The translations under genes were made by a program, and so were the position numbers. Under the pieces are notes generated by a model. It made no database searches and was not told the origin of the DNA. It saw only the letters and a program-made list of their open reading frames with translations. A stretch of DNA of 7,158 nucleotides from Gemmatimonas phototrophica (GTDB lineage: Bacteria > Gemmatimonadota > Gemmatimonadetes > Longimicrobiales > Gaopeijiaceae): assembly GCA_945876015.1 (NCBI GenBank), contig CAMCNM010000095.1, positions 1 through 7,158 on the forward strand. Reading direction: 5' to 3'. Of this stretch, positions 1 to 5,780 are shown piece after piece. Position 1 is the first letter of the stretch. Each line of letters opens with the position of its first letter.

Positions 1-637
1 GATCAGGGCGACGAGCGGACCCGGGAAGCGCCGGCTGATGCGGGGCCAGACCAGGATGATTCCAAGCGCCAGCGCCGTTACACCCACCGCCCTCGGATCC
101 GTCGTCCCCAGGCTCGCTGCGTAGGACTCCCACTTGTCGAGAAAGGCGGCGGGCACCTCGCCCATATCGAGCCCGAGCAGGTCCTTGATCTCGCCCGAGA
201 AGATGATGAGAGCGATTCCACTGGTGAATCCGGTCACCACCGGGTGAGGGATGAACTTGATCGCGCTCCCCAGCCCGGTCAGCCCGAGCGCAATCAGGAT
301 CATGCCCGCCATCAGCGTGGCGACCGGCAGCCCATTCACCCCGTGCTGTTGGACGATGCCGTAGACGGTCACCACGAGCGCCGCGGTCGGCCCGCCGATC
401 TGGACGCGGGAGCCGCCCAGGGCGCTGATCACGAAGCCGCGGAAGATCGCGGTGTAGAGTCCGCGATCGGGTGTGACTCCGCTCGCGATCGCGAACGCGA
501 TCGACAGCGGGAGCGCGACGATGCCCACCACGACGCCAGCGGTCACGTCCGCCGCGAATTGCTGGCGATCGTAACCCTTCAGGGTCGCGAAGAGCTTGGG
601 AGCGAGAACTTTCCTGCCGCGGCGGGGAATGCCTCAT
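1..637 (-). CDS. SulP family inorganic anion transporter, N-terminal part (runs off left edge, start unclear)
   Basis: Inner-membrane anion transporter of the SulP (SLC26-like) family, which carries sulfate, bicarbonate or related anions. Translating the minus strand gives an uninterrupted frame from about 633 to position 1 with the family's N-terminal landmarks in order: PKLFATLKGYDRQQFAADVT before the first membrane segment, a hydrophobic helix with ALPLSIAFAIASGVTP, then ISALGGSRVQIGGPT, a segment around GIVQQHGVNGLPVATL, and FIPHPVVTGFTSGIALII. About 210 residues are visible; the remaining membrane segments and any STAS domain lie outside the window. The start is a problem: in this frame there is a TGA at 634-636 and no ATG, GTG or TTG before the conserved PKLF segment. 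An ATG at 635-637 is one base out of frame and would be joined by dropping one base from the GGGG run at 624-627, giving MRHSRRGRKVLAPKLF. I therefore drew the gene to 637. It may carry a frameshift or sequence error. The substrate cannot be told from this part. Confidence 0.88.
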   Translation of the reverse strand, partial: MRHSPPRQESSRSQALRDPEGLRSPAIRGGRDRWRRGGHRRAPAVDRVRDRERSHTRSRTLHRDLPRLRDQRPGRLPRPDRRADRGARGDRLRHRPTARGEWAAGRHADGGHDPDCARADRAGERDQVHPSPGGDRIHQWNRSHHLLGRDQGPARARYGRGARRLSRQVGVLRSEPGDDGSEGGGCNGAGAWNHPGLAPHQPALPGSARRPD

Positions 638-653
638 TGACCGTAGGGTCAAT
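636..653. promoter_or_regulatory. 18-bp perfect palindrome, probable TetR operator
   Basis: ATTGACC-GTAG-GGTCAAT is a perfect inverted repeat with 7-bp arms and a 4-bp centre, lying between the divergent sulP and tetR genes. It covers the putative tetR -35 box (TTGACC, 637-642) and overlaps the out-of-frame sulP ATG at 635-637. Size, symmetry and position fit an operator bound by a TetR-family dimer, giving tetR autorepression and control of sulP. A lone copy of the half-site, GGTCAA, recurs at 689-694. Binding is inferred; only the palindrome is seen. Confidence 0.6.
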
Positions 654-665
654 AGGGCCTAAGTA
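637..665 (+). promoter_or_regulatory. Candidate sigma70-like promoter of tetR
   Basis: TTGACC at 637-642 matches the -35 consensus at five of six positions. After a 17-bp spacer comes TAAGTA at 660-665, a weak -10 match. The start codon at 708 would follow with a short leader. The spacer holds the right arm of the 18-bp palindrome, so repressor binding would block RNA polymerase. The weak -10 keeps confidence low. Confidence 0.35.
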
Positions 666-707
666 TTTGCAAGTCTCCCTTGGTGTTTGGTCAACCAGGA
701 TCACGAA

Positions 708-1340
708 ATGCCGGGTCAGAAGGCGGCGGTGGGCGAGCGAAGGGCGCAAATCCTGGCGGCGGCGATCCAGGTCGCGGCTGCCGGCGGCCTCGATGACCTC
801 ACGATCCAGCGGGTGGCCGCGGTCGCGGGCCTAAGTCACGGGCTGGTGCATTTCCACTTCAAGACGAAGCAGGAGCTCCTTTCCGCGTTGCTCGATCACG
901 TGCTGCATGCGACCGCCGCCTCGGAAGCGGTTCCGCCGGCGGCACGCTCCGATGCCCCGCTCGATGAGCTGCTCGCGGTGATGCGGTCCGAGATGGCCCG
1001 GCTCACCGCCGATGCCGAGATCACACGGCTGTTCTTCGACTTCTCGGTGATGGGTGCACGGAGCCGCCCGATCCGGATGAGGATGTCCGCGGAGCTGGCC
1101 CGGTACCGGCGCGCATTCCGGCCCCTGGTGAAGCGAGTGCTCGAGTCGGAGCCTGGGCGCTTCGTGGGCGTCACGGCCGACGGGCTCTGGGCCGTGGTCG
1201 TGGCGTTCATCAAGGGATCGGCTCTCCAATCGGTGATCGACCCGAGGGGCTTCGATGCGAGCGGCTTCCTCGCCGCCTCCAGCGCTCTGCTTGCCCAGAT
1301 CGAATCCTCCGCTTCCGGCTCGCAAAGCCTAAGTGTCTGA
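708..1340 (+). CDS. TetR/AcrR family transcriptional regulator
   Basis: DNA-binding repressor of 210 residues, a usual length for the family. The N-terminal helix-turn-helix domain is clear: RRAQILAAAIQVAA (residues 11-24) is helix 1, LTIQRVAAVAGLSHGLVHFH (31-50) is the helix-turn-helix, and FKTKQELLSALLDHVL follows as the usual end of the DNA-binding domain. The C-terminal half is all-helical and resembles the BetI-like ligand-binding type (FFDFSVMGARSRPIRMRM, then ARYRRAFRPLV), but that subtype is only a guess. I chose ATG 708 because AGGA at 697-700 sits seven bases upstream; the in-frame TTG at 687 has no ribosome binding site. The gene diverges from sulP, with a palindrome in the gap that suits autoregulation. 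The codons for L42-S43 (CTA AGT) in the recognition region and again near the C-terminus create copies of the CCTAAGT repeat. The effector ligand is unknown. Confidence 0.93.
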   Translation: MPGQKAAVGERRAQILAAAIQVAAAGGLDDLTIQRVAAVAGLSHGLVHFHFKTKQELLSALLDHVLHATAASEAVPPAARSDAPLDELLAVMRSEMARLTADAEITRLFFDFSVMGARSRPIRMRMSAELARYRRAFRPLVKRVLESEPGRFVGVTADGLWAVVVAFIKGSALQSVIDPRGFDASGFLAASSALLAQIESSASGSQSLSV

Positions 1341-1344
1341 CAAC

Positions 1345-1367
1345 AGGCCTACTTAGGAGGTCTTTTT
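1345..1367 (+). terminator. Rho-independent terminator of tetR
   Basis: AGGCCT (1345-1350) pairs with AGGTCT (1358-1363) through six base pairs including one G-U, with a 7-nt loop ACTTAGG (1351-1357), followed by TTTT at 1364-1367. It lies five bases after the tetR stop. The loop is the exact reverse complement of CCTAAGT at 1328-1334, inside the last tetR codons, so an alternative stem or pseudoknot is possible. The region 1368-1488 beyond it holds no gene. Confidence 0.65.
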
Positions 1368-1488
1368 CAGGGGGTGCGGAGCGGATGGGCGAAGGGCCAC
1401 TCTGGCAGGACTCGAGCCCGCGCTCCAATTTCGCGGTCGGCAATTGCAGATCGCTCGACCGCCCGATCTACTGACACCAGGAGGAAGG

Positions 1489-2724
1489 ATGGGATTGGAA
1501 CGCATCGCTAAGGGACTGACCCTCGTCGCGCTCGCGGCGCTCGCCGCCTGCTCGCAGGAGCAACAGGCGGCTCCGGCCGGCCCCGTGACGAAGGGTGGCG
1601 ACGACCGCAGCGGGCCCTATGACGTGGTGGCCGGATGGTGGAAGCCCGCCCCCGACCACGACTCGATCTGGACGTGGGGCTCGGCTTCAGGCATCTGGCC
1701 GGACACGCCGGACCGGGTTCTGGCCGTGATCTGGGGCGACGGCCGGCGCAATCCGATGCAGGGAGCCGGCGGGGGGCGCAACAGCCCGAACGAGCGCCAG
1801 CGCAACTTCCTGGTGGCCGTCGATCGCAACGGCAACATCACGGAGAACTGGTCGCAGTGGGACTCGCTCTTCAATCGTCCCCACCAGATCTACATCAACC
1901 CGTACGATCCGGAACGCGCGATCTGGGTGGATGAGCGCGGCGGCAGCGGGGTCCACGAGGCGATCTACAAGTTCTCGAACGACGGCAAGCAGCTCCTGCT
2001 GAACCTGCGCGATCCCCGCCCGGTCTCGGGTGAGAGCGACGAGCAGGGCGTCGTGCCGCCGGCCCGTGACAATCCGAAGCCAGGCCCGCTCGACTTCGGT
2101 CAGAACGCCGTGCTCGCGTTCCTGCCCAACGGCGACTTCCTGATCGGGGACGGCTATCAGAACGGGCGGGTCGAGCGATTCAGCGCGACGGGCGAGTTCA
2201 TCTCGGAGTTCGGATCGGTCGGAAGCGGCGTGGGCCAGTTCGATCTGATCCACGGGATCGCCGTGGACAGGAACAACCGGATCTACGTGTCCGACCGGAT
2301 GAACCACCGTGTCCAGATCTTCGAAGAGAACGGCACCCCGGTCGAGCAGTGGGACAACATCTGGGACCCGGTCGCGATCCTGATCGACGTGAACGACAAG
2401 GTCTGGGTGCTGGACGGCACGCTGAACCGGATCCTGCGCTACAGCATGCAGGGCGAGCTCGAGGACTACTTCGGCACCTACGGCGAAGCTTCGTCGCTCG
2501 GCCGGCCCGGCTTCACGTGCGCGGACGAAGCCGCCGTCGCGGCCGCCGGTCTGCCCGTGGGCTTCGAGGGCGCGTGCGGCGGCTTCTCGCTGCCACACCA
2601 GATGAGCGTGGACTCCGAGGGCAACGTGTACGTCGCCCAGTTCGGCGGCCCGTGGTTCGACAAGTACGTGCCGAGGGCGGACGCGGACCAGTCGCGCCTG
2701 ATTGGCCAGCCGCTGCGCCCCTGA
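1489..2724 (+). CDS. Lipoprotein with NHL-repeat type beta-propeller
   Basis: Predicted exported lipoprotein of 411 residues. The N-terminus MGLERIAKGLTLVALAALAA ends in a lipobox LAAC with the modified cysteine at residue 21. The rest reads as a beta-propeller with NHL-like blades: about 106-170 (AVDRNGNITENW, IWVDERGG), 206-237 (LPNGDFLIGDGYQNGRVERF), 253-285 (GIAVDRNNRIYVSDRMNHRV), 293-324 (VWVLDGTLNRILRYSMQGEL) and 368-395 (MSVDSEGNVYVAQFGG). NHL propellers serve as binding platforms or, in peptidyl-hydroxyglycine lyases, as enzymes; no catalytic set can be assigned here, so the function is unknown. Cysteines 344 and 363 bracket an insertion between blades and could form a disulfide. ATG 1489 is chosen because AGGAGG (1479-1484) precedes it and the signal peptide begins there; the frame also has a TTG at 1444 that would add a non-signal leader. 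It is flanked by terminators on both sides and is probably transcribed alone. Confidence 0.85.
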   Translation: MGLERIAKGLTLVALAALAACSQEQQAAPAGPVTKGGDDRSGPYDVVAGWWKPAPDHDSIWTWGSASGIWPDTPDRVLAVIWGDGRRNPMQGAGGGRNSPNERQRNFLVAVDRNGNITENWSQWDSLFNRPHQIYINPYDPERAIWVDERGGSGVHEAIYKFSNDGKQLLLNLRDPRPVSGESDEQGVVPPARDNPKPGPLDFGQNAVLAFLPNGDFLIGDGYQNGRVERFSATGEFISEFGSVGSGVGQFDLIHGIAVDRNNRIYVSDRMNHRVQIFEENGTPVEQWDNIWDPVAILIDVNDKVWVLDGTLNRILRYSMQGELEDYFGTYGEASSLGRPGFTCADEAAVAAAGLPVGFEGACGGFSLPHQMSVDSEGNVYVAQFGGPWFDKYVPRADADQSRLIGQPLRP

Positions 2725-2751
2725 TCCAGGGGTCGCTCGGCCAGTGGGCTC

Positions 2752-2790
2752 CCGGCCCGGCTTCGTTCGCGAAGCTGGGCCGGATTTTTT
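2752..2790 (+). terminator. Strong Rho-independent terminator after the NHL lipoprotein gene
   Basis: CCGGCCCGGCTTCG (2752-2765) and CGAAGCTGGGCCGG (2770-2783) form a 14-bp stem with one G-U pair and a TTCG loop, followed by A and six T residues (2785-2790). It starts 27 bases after the lipoprotein stop and ends 44 bases before the next start codon, so the two genes are not a simple operon. Confidence 0.93.
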
Positions 2791-2807
2791 ACCTTGTGAC
2801 TCGGTTG

Positions 2808-2821
2808 CGAAGAGCTCTTCG
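2808..2821. repeat. 14-bp perfect palindrome in the leader of the DUF5916 gene
   Basis: CGAAGAG-CTCTTCG is a perfect palindrome with no centre gap, located between the terminator and the ribosome binding site of the next gene. With so little space (44 bases) between terminator and start codon it could be an operator or an mRNA element. No clear promoter is visible in this gap, so the gene may depend on read-through or an unfamiliar promoter. A chance palindrome cannot be excluded. Confidence 0.4.
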
Positions 2822-2834
2822 GACGGAGGTCGTC

Positions 2835-5141
2835 ATGCGGCATCGCTCGATCGCGGTCGGTCTCCCGGCTCTCCTTCTCCTCGTGGCTCCCTGGTCTCTC
2901 GCCGCGCAGGTCGGCACCGACGCGCCCCTGGGTCCGGCGATCCGCATCGACGGGCCTCCCGCGCCCTTGGCTCCCGCCACCATCACGCGCGACGACAGGG
3001 GGAACGCGACCGTCCGCGCCGTGCGCCTGACCGAGTCGATCCGGCTCGACGGCAGGCTCGACGAGGAGATGTACTCGCGGGTGCCGGCGCTCACCGGGTT
3101 CCTCCAGACGCTGCCCGACGAAGGCGCGCCCGCGACCGAGAACACCGAGGCGTGGATCTGGTTCGACGACGAGAACGTGTACGTGTCGGCGAAGCTCTAC
3201 GACTCGGCGCCGGAGAGCGAATGGGTCGCCAACGAGATGCGCCGGGACACCAATCAGCTGCGCAACAACGACACGTTCTCTGTTTCGTTCGACACCTACT
3301 ACGACCACCGCAACGCGCTGTTCTTCTACACGAATCCGCTCGGTGCCCGGGCCGACATCCAGCACACCAACGAGGGCAACCCGAACGGCGACTGGAATCC
3401 GATCTGGGACGTGCGGACGGGCCGCTTCGAGGGCGGATGGACGGTCGAGATGCAGTTCCCGTTCAAGTCCCTGCGCTACCGGCCCGGCCGCGAACAGGTC
3501 TGGGGCGTGCAGCTGCGCCGCGCGATCCGGCGCAAGAACGAGTGGGTGCACCTGACCCAGATCCCGCGCACTGCGGTGAACGGCAACAGTGGCGCATCCG
3601 CGGTGATGCGCGTCTCCAGGCACGCGACGCTGGTTGGGATCCAGGCGCCCGACGCGGGCCGCAACATCGAGCTCAAGCCCTACGTGATCTCCGGCCTCGA
3701 GACGGACCGCGGGGCCAGCCCGGCCATCTCGAACGACGCGTCCGCCGACGCCGGCCTCGACGTGAAGCTCGGCATCACCGAGAACCTCACCGCCGACCTC
3801 ACGATCAACACCGATTTCGCGCAGGTCGAAGCGGACGAGCAGCAGGTCAACCTGACCCGCTTCGAGCTGTCGTTCCCGGAGAAGCGCGAGTTCTTCCTCG
3901 AGGGTCGCGACATCTATCAGTTCGCGCTGGGGGCCGGGGGCGGGGACACGCCGACGCTGTTCTTCAGCCGACGGATCGGGCTCCAGGACGGCGATCTCGT
4001 GCCGATCCGCGCCGGCGGTCGGGTGACCGGGAAGCTCGGGCCGTTCGACGTCGGCGCGATGAACCTCCAGACCGGGGGAGACGACGCGCTCGGCATCGAG
4101 TCCACGAACTTCACGGTGCTTCGGCTCCGCCGCGACGTGTTCGCCCGCAGCACGATCGGCGCGCTCTTCACCGGCCGGTCCCAATCAACCGTGGCCGACG
4201 GGTCGAATCAGACCTTTGGCGTGGACGGCAACTTCGCGTTCCGGCAGGACCTCAACTTCGCGGGCTACTTCGCCCAGACGCGTACGTCCGGGCTCACCAC
4301 CGACGACCGAAGCTATCTCGGCAGCTTCAACTACAACGGCGACCTCTTCGGCGGTGGGCTGAGCTACCTGCGGGTGGGCGAGAACTTCAACCCCGAGGTG
4401 GGCTTCCTGCGGCGCACCGCGTTCCGCGAGACGGTGGCTTCGGCGCGGATCAGCCCGCGGCCCCGGTCGCTCGAGTCGGTGCGCAGGCTCAACCTCGCGC
4501 TGAGCATGGATTACCTCGAGCACGATGCGGAGCGGAGGTACGTCGAGAGCAGGGAAGCGTCCGCTCGCTTCCAGATCGAGTACCAGAGCAGCGACGTGAT
4601 CGACTTCTCGTTCGTCAACGCCTACGAGTACCTCGACAGGAGCTTCCGGATCTCGGGCGGCGGTGGCGTCGCGGTGCCCGCGGGCCGCTACTCGTTCAAC
4701 GACTTCGGCGTGGGCCTCGGCCTCGGGCTGCAGCGCTGGTATTCGGGGTCGCTGGCCTTTCACCGGGGCAGCTTCTACACCGGGGACAAGACGACCGTCG
4801 CCCTGCGCACGGGGCGGATCAACGTGAGCACGCGGCTTTCGCTCGAGCCCACGCTCTCGTTCAACTGGATCGACCTGCCGCAGGGGTCGTTCCGAACCGA
4901 CCTGGCGGTGACGCGCGTCAACTATGCGTTCAGCCCGCGCATGTTCTTCGGCGGGCTCGTGCAGTACAACTCGGGCAACCACAGCGTCAGCTCGAATCTG
5001 CGCCTGCGCTGGGAGTATCGTCCGGGCAGCGAGCTGTTCATCGTGTACACCGAGGCGCGCAACACCGACCTGCTCGACCGATTCTCCGAGCTGGCGAACA
5101 GAGGGTTAACGGTCAAGCTGAACTATCTGCTCAGGCGCTAG
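2835..5141 (+). CDS. Outer-membrane beta-barrel protein, CBM9-like domain plus DUF5916
   Basis: Exported protein of 768 residues. Residues 1-24 are a signal peptide ([10 protein letters not shown], a leucine-rich core, then SLAA before Gln25). Residues about 60-240 form a CBM9/DOMON-like beta-sandwich, opening with [18 protein letters not shown] and containing [20 protein letters not shown] and [16 protein letters not shown]. From about residue 300 comes the DUF5916 region with its signature around 316-356: [20 protein letters not shown], then [11 protein letters not shown]. The remainder is rich in alternating aromatic strands, as in a 16-or-more-strand outer-membrane barrel. The family is of unknown function; a role in sugar or polymer handling at the cell surface is only suggested by the CBM9-like front. 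GGAGG at 2825-2829 five bases before ATG 2835, and the signal peptide, fix this start although the frame is open further upstream. The last residues, LNYLLRR, lack the usual terminal phenylalanine of barrels, and the stop lies inside an 18-bp tandem repeat. Confidence 0.9.
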   Translation: MRHRSIAVGLPALLLLVAPWSLAAQVGTDAPLGPAIRIDGPPAPLAPATITRDDRGNATVRAVRLTESIRLDGRLDEEMYSRVPALTGFLQTLPDEGAPATENTEAWIWFDDENVYVSAKLYDSAPESEWVANEMRRDTNQLRNNDTFSVSFDTYYDHRNALFFYTNPLGARADIQHTNEGNPNGDWNPIWDVRTGRFEGGWTVEMQFPFKSLRYRPGREQVWGVQLRRAIRRKNEWVHLTQIPRTAVNGNSGASAVMRVSRHATLVGIQAPDAGRNIELKPYVISGLETDRGASPAISNDASADAGLDVKLGITENLTADLTINTDFAQVEADEQQVNLTRFELSFPEKREFFLEGRDIYQFALGAGGGDTPTLFFSRRIGLQDGDLVPIRAGGRVTGKLGPFDVGAMNLQTGGDDALGIESTNFTVLRLRRDVFARSTIGALFTGRSQSTVADGSNQTFGVDGNFAFRQDLNFAGYFAQTRTSGLTTDDRSYLGSFNYNGDLFGGGLSYLRVGENFNPEVGFLRRTAFRETVASARISPRPRSLESVRRLNLALSMDYLEHDAERRYVESREASARFQIEYQSSDVIDFSFVNAYEYLDRSFRISGGGGVAVPAGRYSFNDFGVGLGLGLQRWYSGSLAFHRGSFYTGDKTTVALRTGRINVSTRLSLEPTLSFNWIDLPQGSFRTDLAVTRVNYAFSPRMFFGGLVQYNSGNHSVSSNLRLRWEYRPGSELFIVYTEARNTDLLDRFSELANRGLTVKLNYLLRR

Positions 5142-5162
5142 CGGCTGCTCAGGCGCCAGCGC
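5127..5162. repeat. Tandem 18-bp repeat spanning the DUF5916 stop codon
   Basis: Two adjacent units, 5127-5144 and 5145-5162, start CTGCTCAGGCGC and agree at 16 of 18 positions. The first encodes LLRR and the TAG stop; in the second the equivalent of the stop is CAG. The same stretch can fold as AGGCGCT (5133-5139) with AGCGCCT (5158-5164) around an 18-nt loop, covering the stop codons of both converging genes; without a T-tract this is at best a weak terminator. Confidence 0.6.
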
Positions 5163-5308
5163 CTACTCGATCTTCTCGAGCGGGCTCTCCGCGGCCCCGA
5201 GATCACGTCTCCGGTGGGCTTGAACCGGGAGCCGTGGCAGGGGCAGTCCCACGTGCGCTCGGCCTCGTTCCACGCGACGACGCACCCCATGTGCGTGCAC
5301 GTCGCCGA
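5163..5308 (-). pseudogene. Remnant of a Rieske [2Fe-2S] domain protein, 5'-truncated and frameshifted
   Basis: The minus strand encodes the whole cluster-binding part of a Rieske domain and nothing before it: SATCTHMGC (5282-5308), [10 protein letters not shown], then [17 protein letters not shown]. Both ligand boxes are present, C-T-H-M-G-C and C-P-C-H-G-S, with the extra cysteines that form the disulfide in this class. The type matches Rieske domains at the C-terminus of FAD-dependent oxidoreductases (YhfW-like), which is family knowledge. After the glycine at 5195-5197 the frame slips: adding one base near 5193-5194 restores [10 protein letters not shown] and a TAG stop at 5163-5165, a natural end. 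With that base the remnant is exactly 49 codons. The catalytic FAD part, several hundred residues, is missing, and upstream sequence is unrelated. A functional short protein is unlikely. It converges on the DUF5916 gene, with stops about 21 bases apart. Confidence 0.8.
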
Positions 5309-5309
5309 T

Positions 5310-5330
5310 CCTTCTTGTTCTCTTCGCCAT
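5310..5330 (-). mobile_element. Possible start of an IS3-type transposase OrfA fused to the Rieske remnant
   Basis: Directly upstream of the Rieske remnant, the minus strand reads ATG followed by codons for MAKRTRR, the typical opening of many IS3-family OrfA proteins. The codons AGA ACA AGA AGG are unusual for this GC-rich window, which supports a foreign origin. The expected continuation (HSPEFKAKVALAAL-like) is absent: the sequence passes into the Rieske codons at about 5308-5310. No terminal inverted repeat or target duplication was found, and seven residues could match by chance. Confidence 0.3.
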
Positions 5331-5660
5331 GTGTAGTCCGTTAGGCGACCTTTATGCCGAGGTCGATGGTTTGCGCGGGAATAGTTGCGGGCAATCGGCG
5401 GTGGATCTTCGGGGCGCGCTGTGGACGTGCTCGGGCAGCCGCCGCCGCAGCGTGTCGTCGTACCGAGCATCGAGGAAACCGCAGCGGGGCTGGTGGGCGG
5501 GGACGGGCGATCGATCCACACCACCCGATGAGCCGACCTAAGGAGTTGCAGAAGAGCGACTTACCAGGGGGTCTCGGTGACTCCAGGCAGGGGAGCCCGG
5601 GCGGCCTGGTCGGGACCCGGTCGATCCATGGGTTTTCGGGGTAGATGGACGAGGGGCTTT
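5331..5660. other. Gene-free stretch, probable rearrangement debris
   Basis: No open frame here has a ribosome binding site, a recognisable domain or credible composition. On the minus strand, one frame ending at TAA 5352-5354 reads [20 protein letters not shown] and another ends [14 protein letters not shown] just before 5340; both look like scraps but match no family I can name. Base composition is patchy, with AT-richer sequence at 5310-5400. The part near 5585-5630 is rich in short inverted repeats (CCAGG to CCTGG, GGGACCC) that could end transcription. It is probably intergenic sequence left by loss or insertion of mobile DNA. Confidence 0.45.
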
Positions 5661-5663
5661 TTG

Positions 5664-5693
5664 TTGCATCTCGCGGCCATAGCGGCCTATCAT
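5664..5693 (+). promoter_or_regulatory. Candidate promoter of the DUF1552 gene
   Basis: TATCAT at 5688-5693 matches the -10 consensus at five of six positions; TTGCAT at 5664-5669 is a partial -35, with an 18-bp spacer. The spacer carries GCGGCC twice, nine bases apart (5673-5678 and 5682-5687), which could be a regulator site. The leader that follows, about 80 bases, contains the hairpin GCCCCG-AAACGG-CGGGGC at 5709-5726. Confidence 0.45.
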
Positions 5694-5780
5694 GCCGTTA
5701 CCTGCATGGCCCCGAAACGGCGGGGCAAGTCGTTCCAATCGAGCCGAGTGCAGGCCATCACACTCAGGAGGGTGGGCCCC

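Noticed and set aside
687..707. TTG start for tetR seven codons upstream
   Set aside because: No Shine-Dalgarno sequence before it, whereas ATG 708 has AGGA at the right distance.
244..834. A 196-codon plus-strand frame over the sulP region
   Set aside because: Hydrophilic, Arg/Asp-rich translation antisense to clear SulP membrane segments, running out of frame into tetR.
1444..1488. TTG start for the NHL lipoprotein
   Set aside because: It would put a non-signal leader before a good lipoprotein signal peptide; ATG 1489 has AGGAGG directly upstream.
1687..2598. A 303-codon open frame antisense to the NHL lipoprotein
   Set aside because: Composition is typical of an antisense shadow and the plus-strand gene is clearly real.
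2478..4184. A 568-codon open frame on the minus strand
   Set aside because: Low-complexity R/V/A/P-rich translation antisense to two well-supported genes; no ribosome binding site or motif.
2702..5344. An 880-codon open frame on the plus strand overlapping the DUF5916 gene
   Set aside because: Arginine- and proline-rich composition with no domain; it is the shifted-frame shadow of the real, signal-peptide-bearing gene in high-GC DNA.
5590..5635. GGTCGATCC-like stretch resembling a tRNA T-arm
   Set aside because: No matching acceptor, D-arm or anticodon arm could be built around it.
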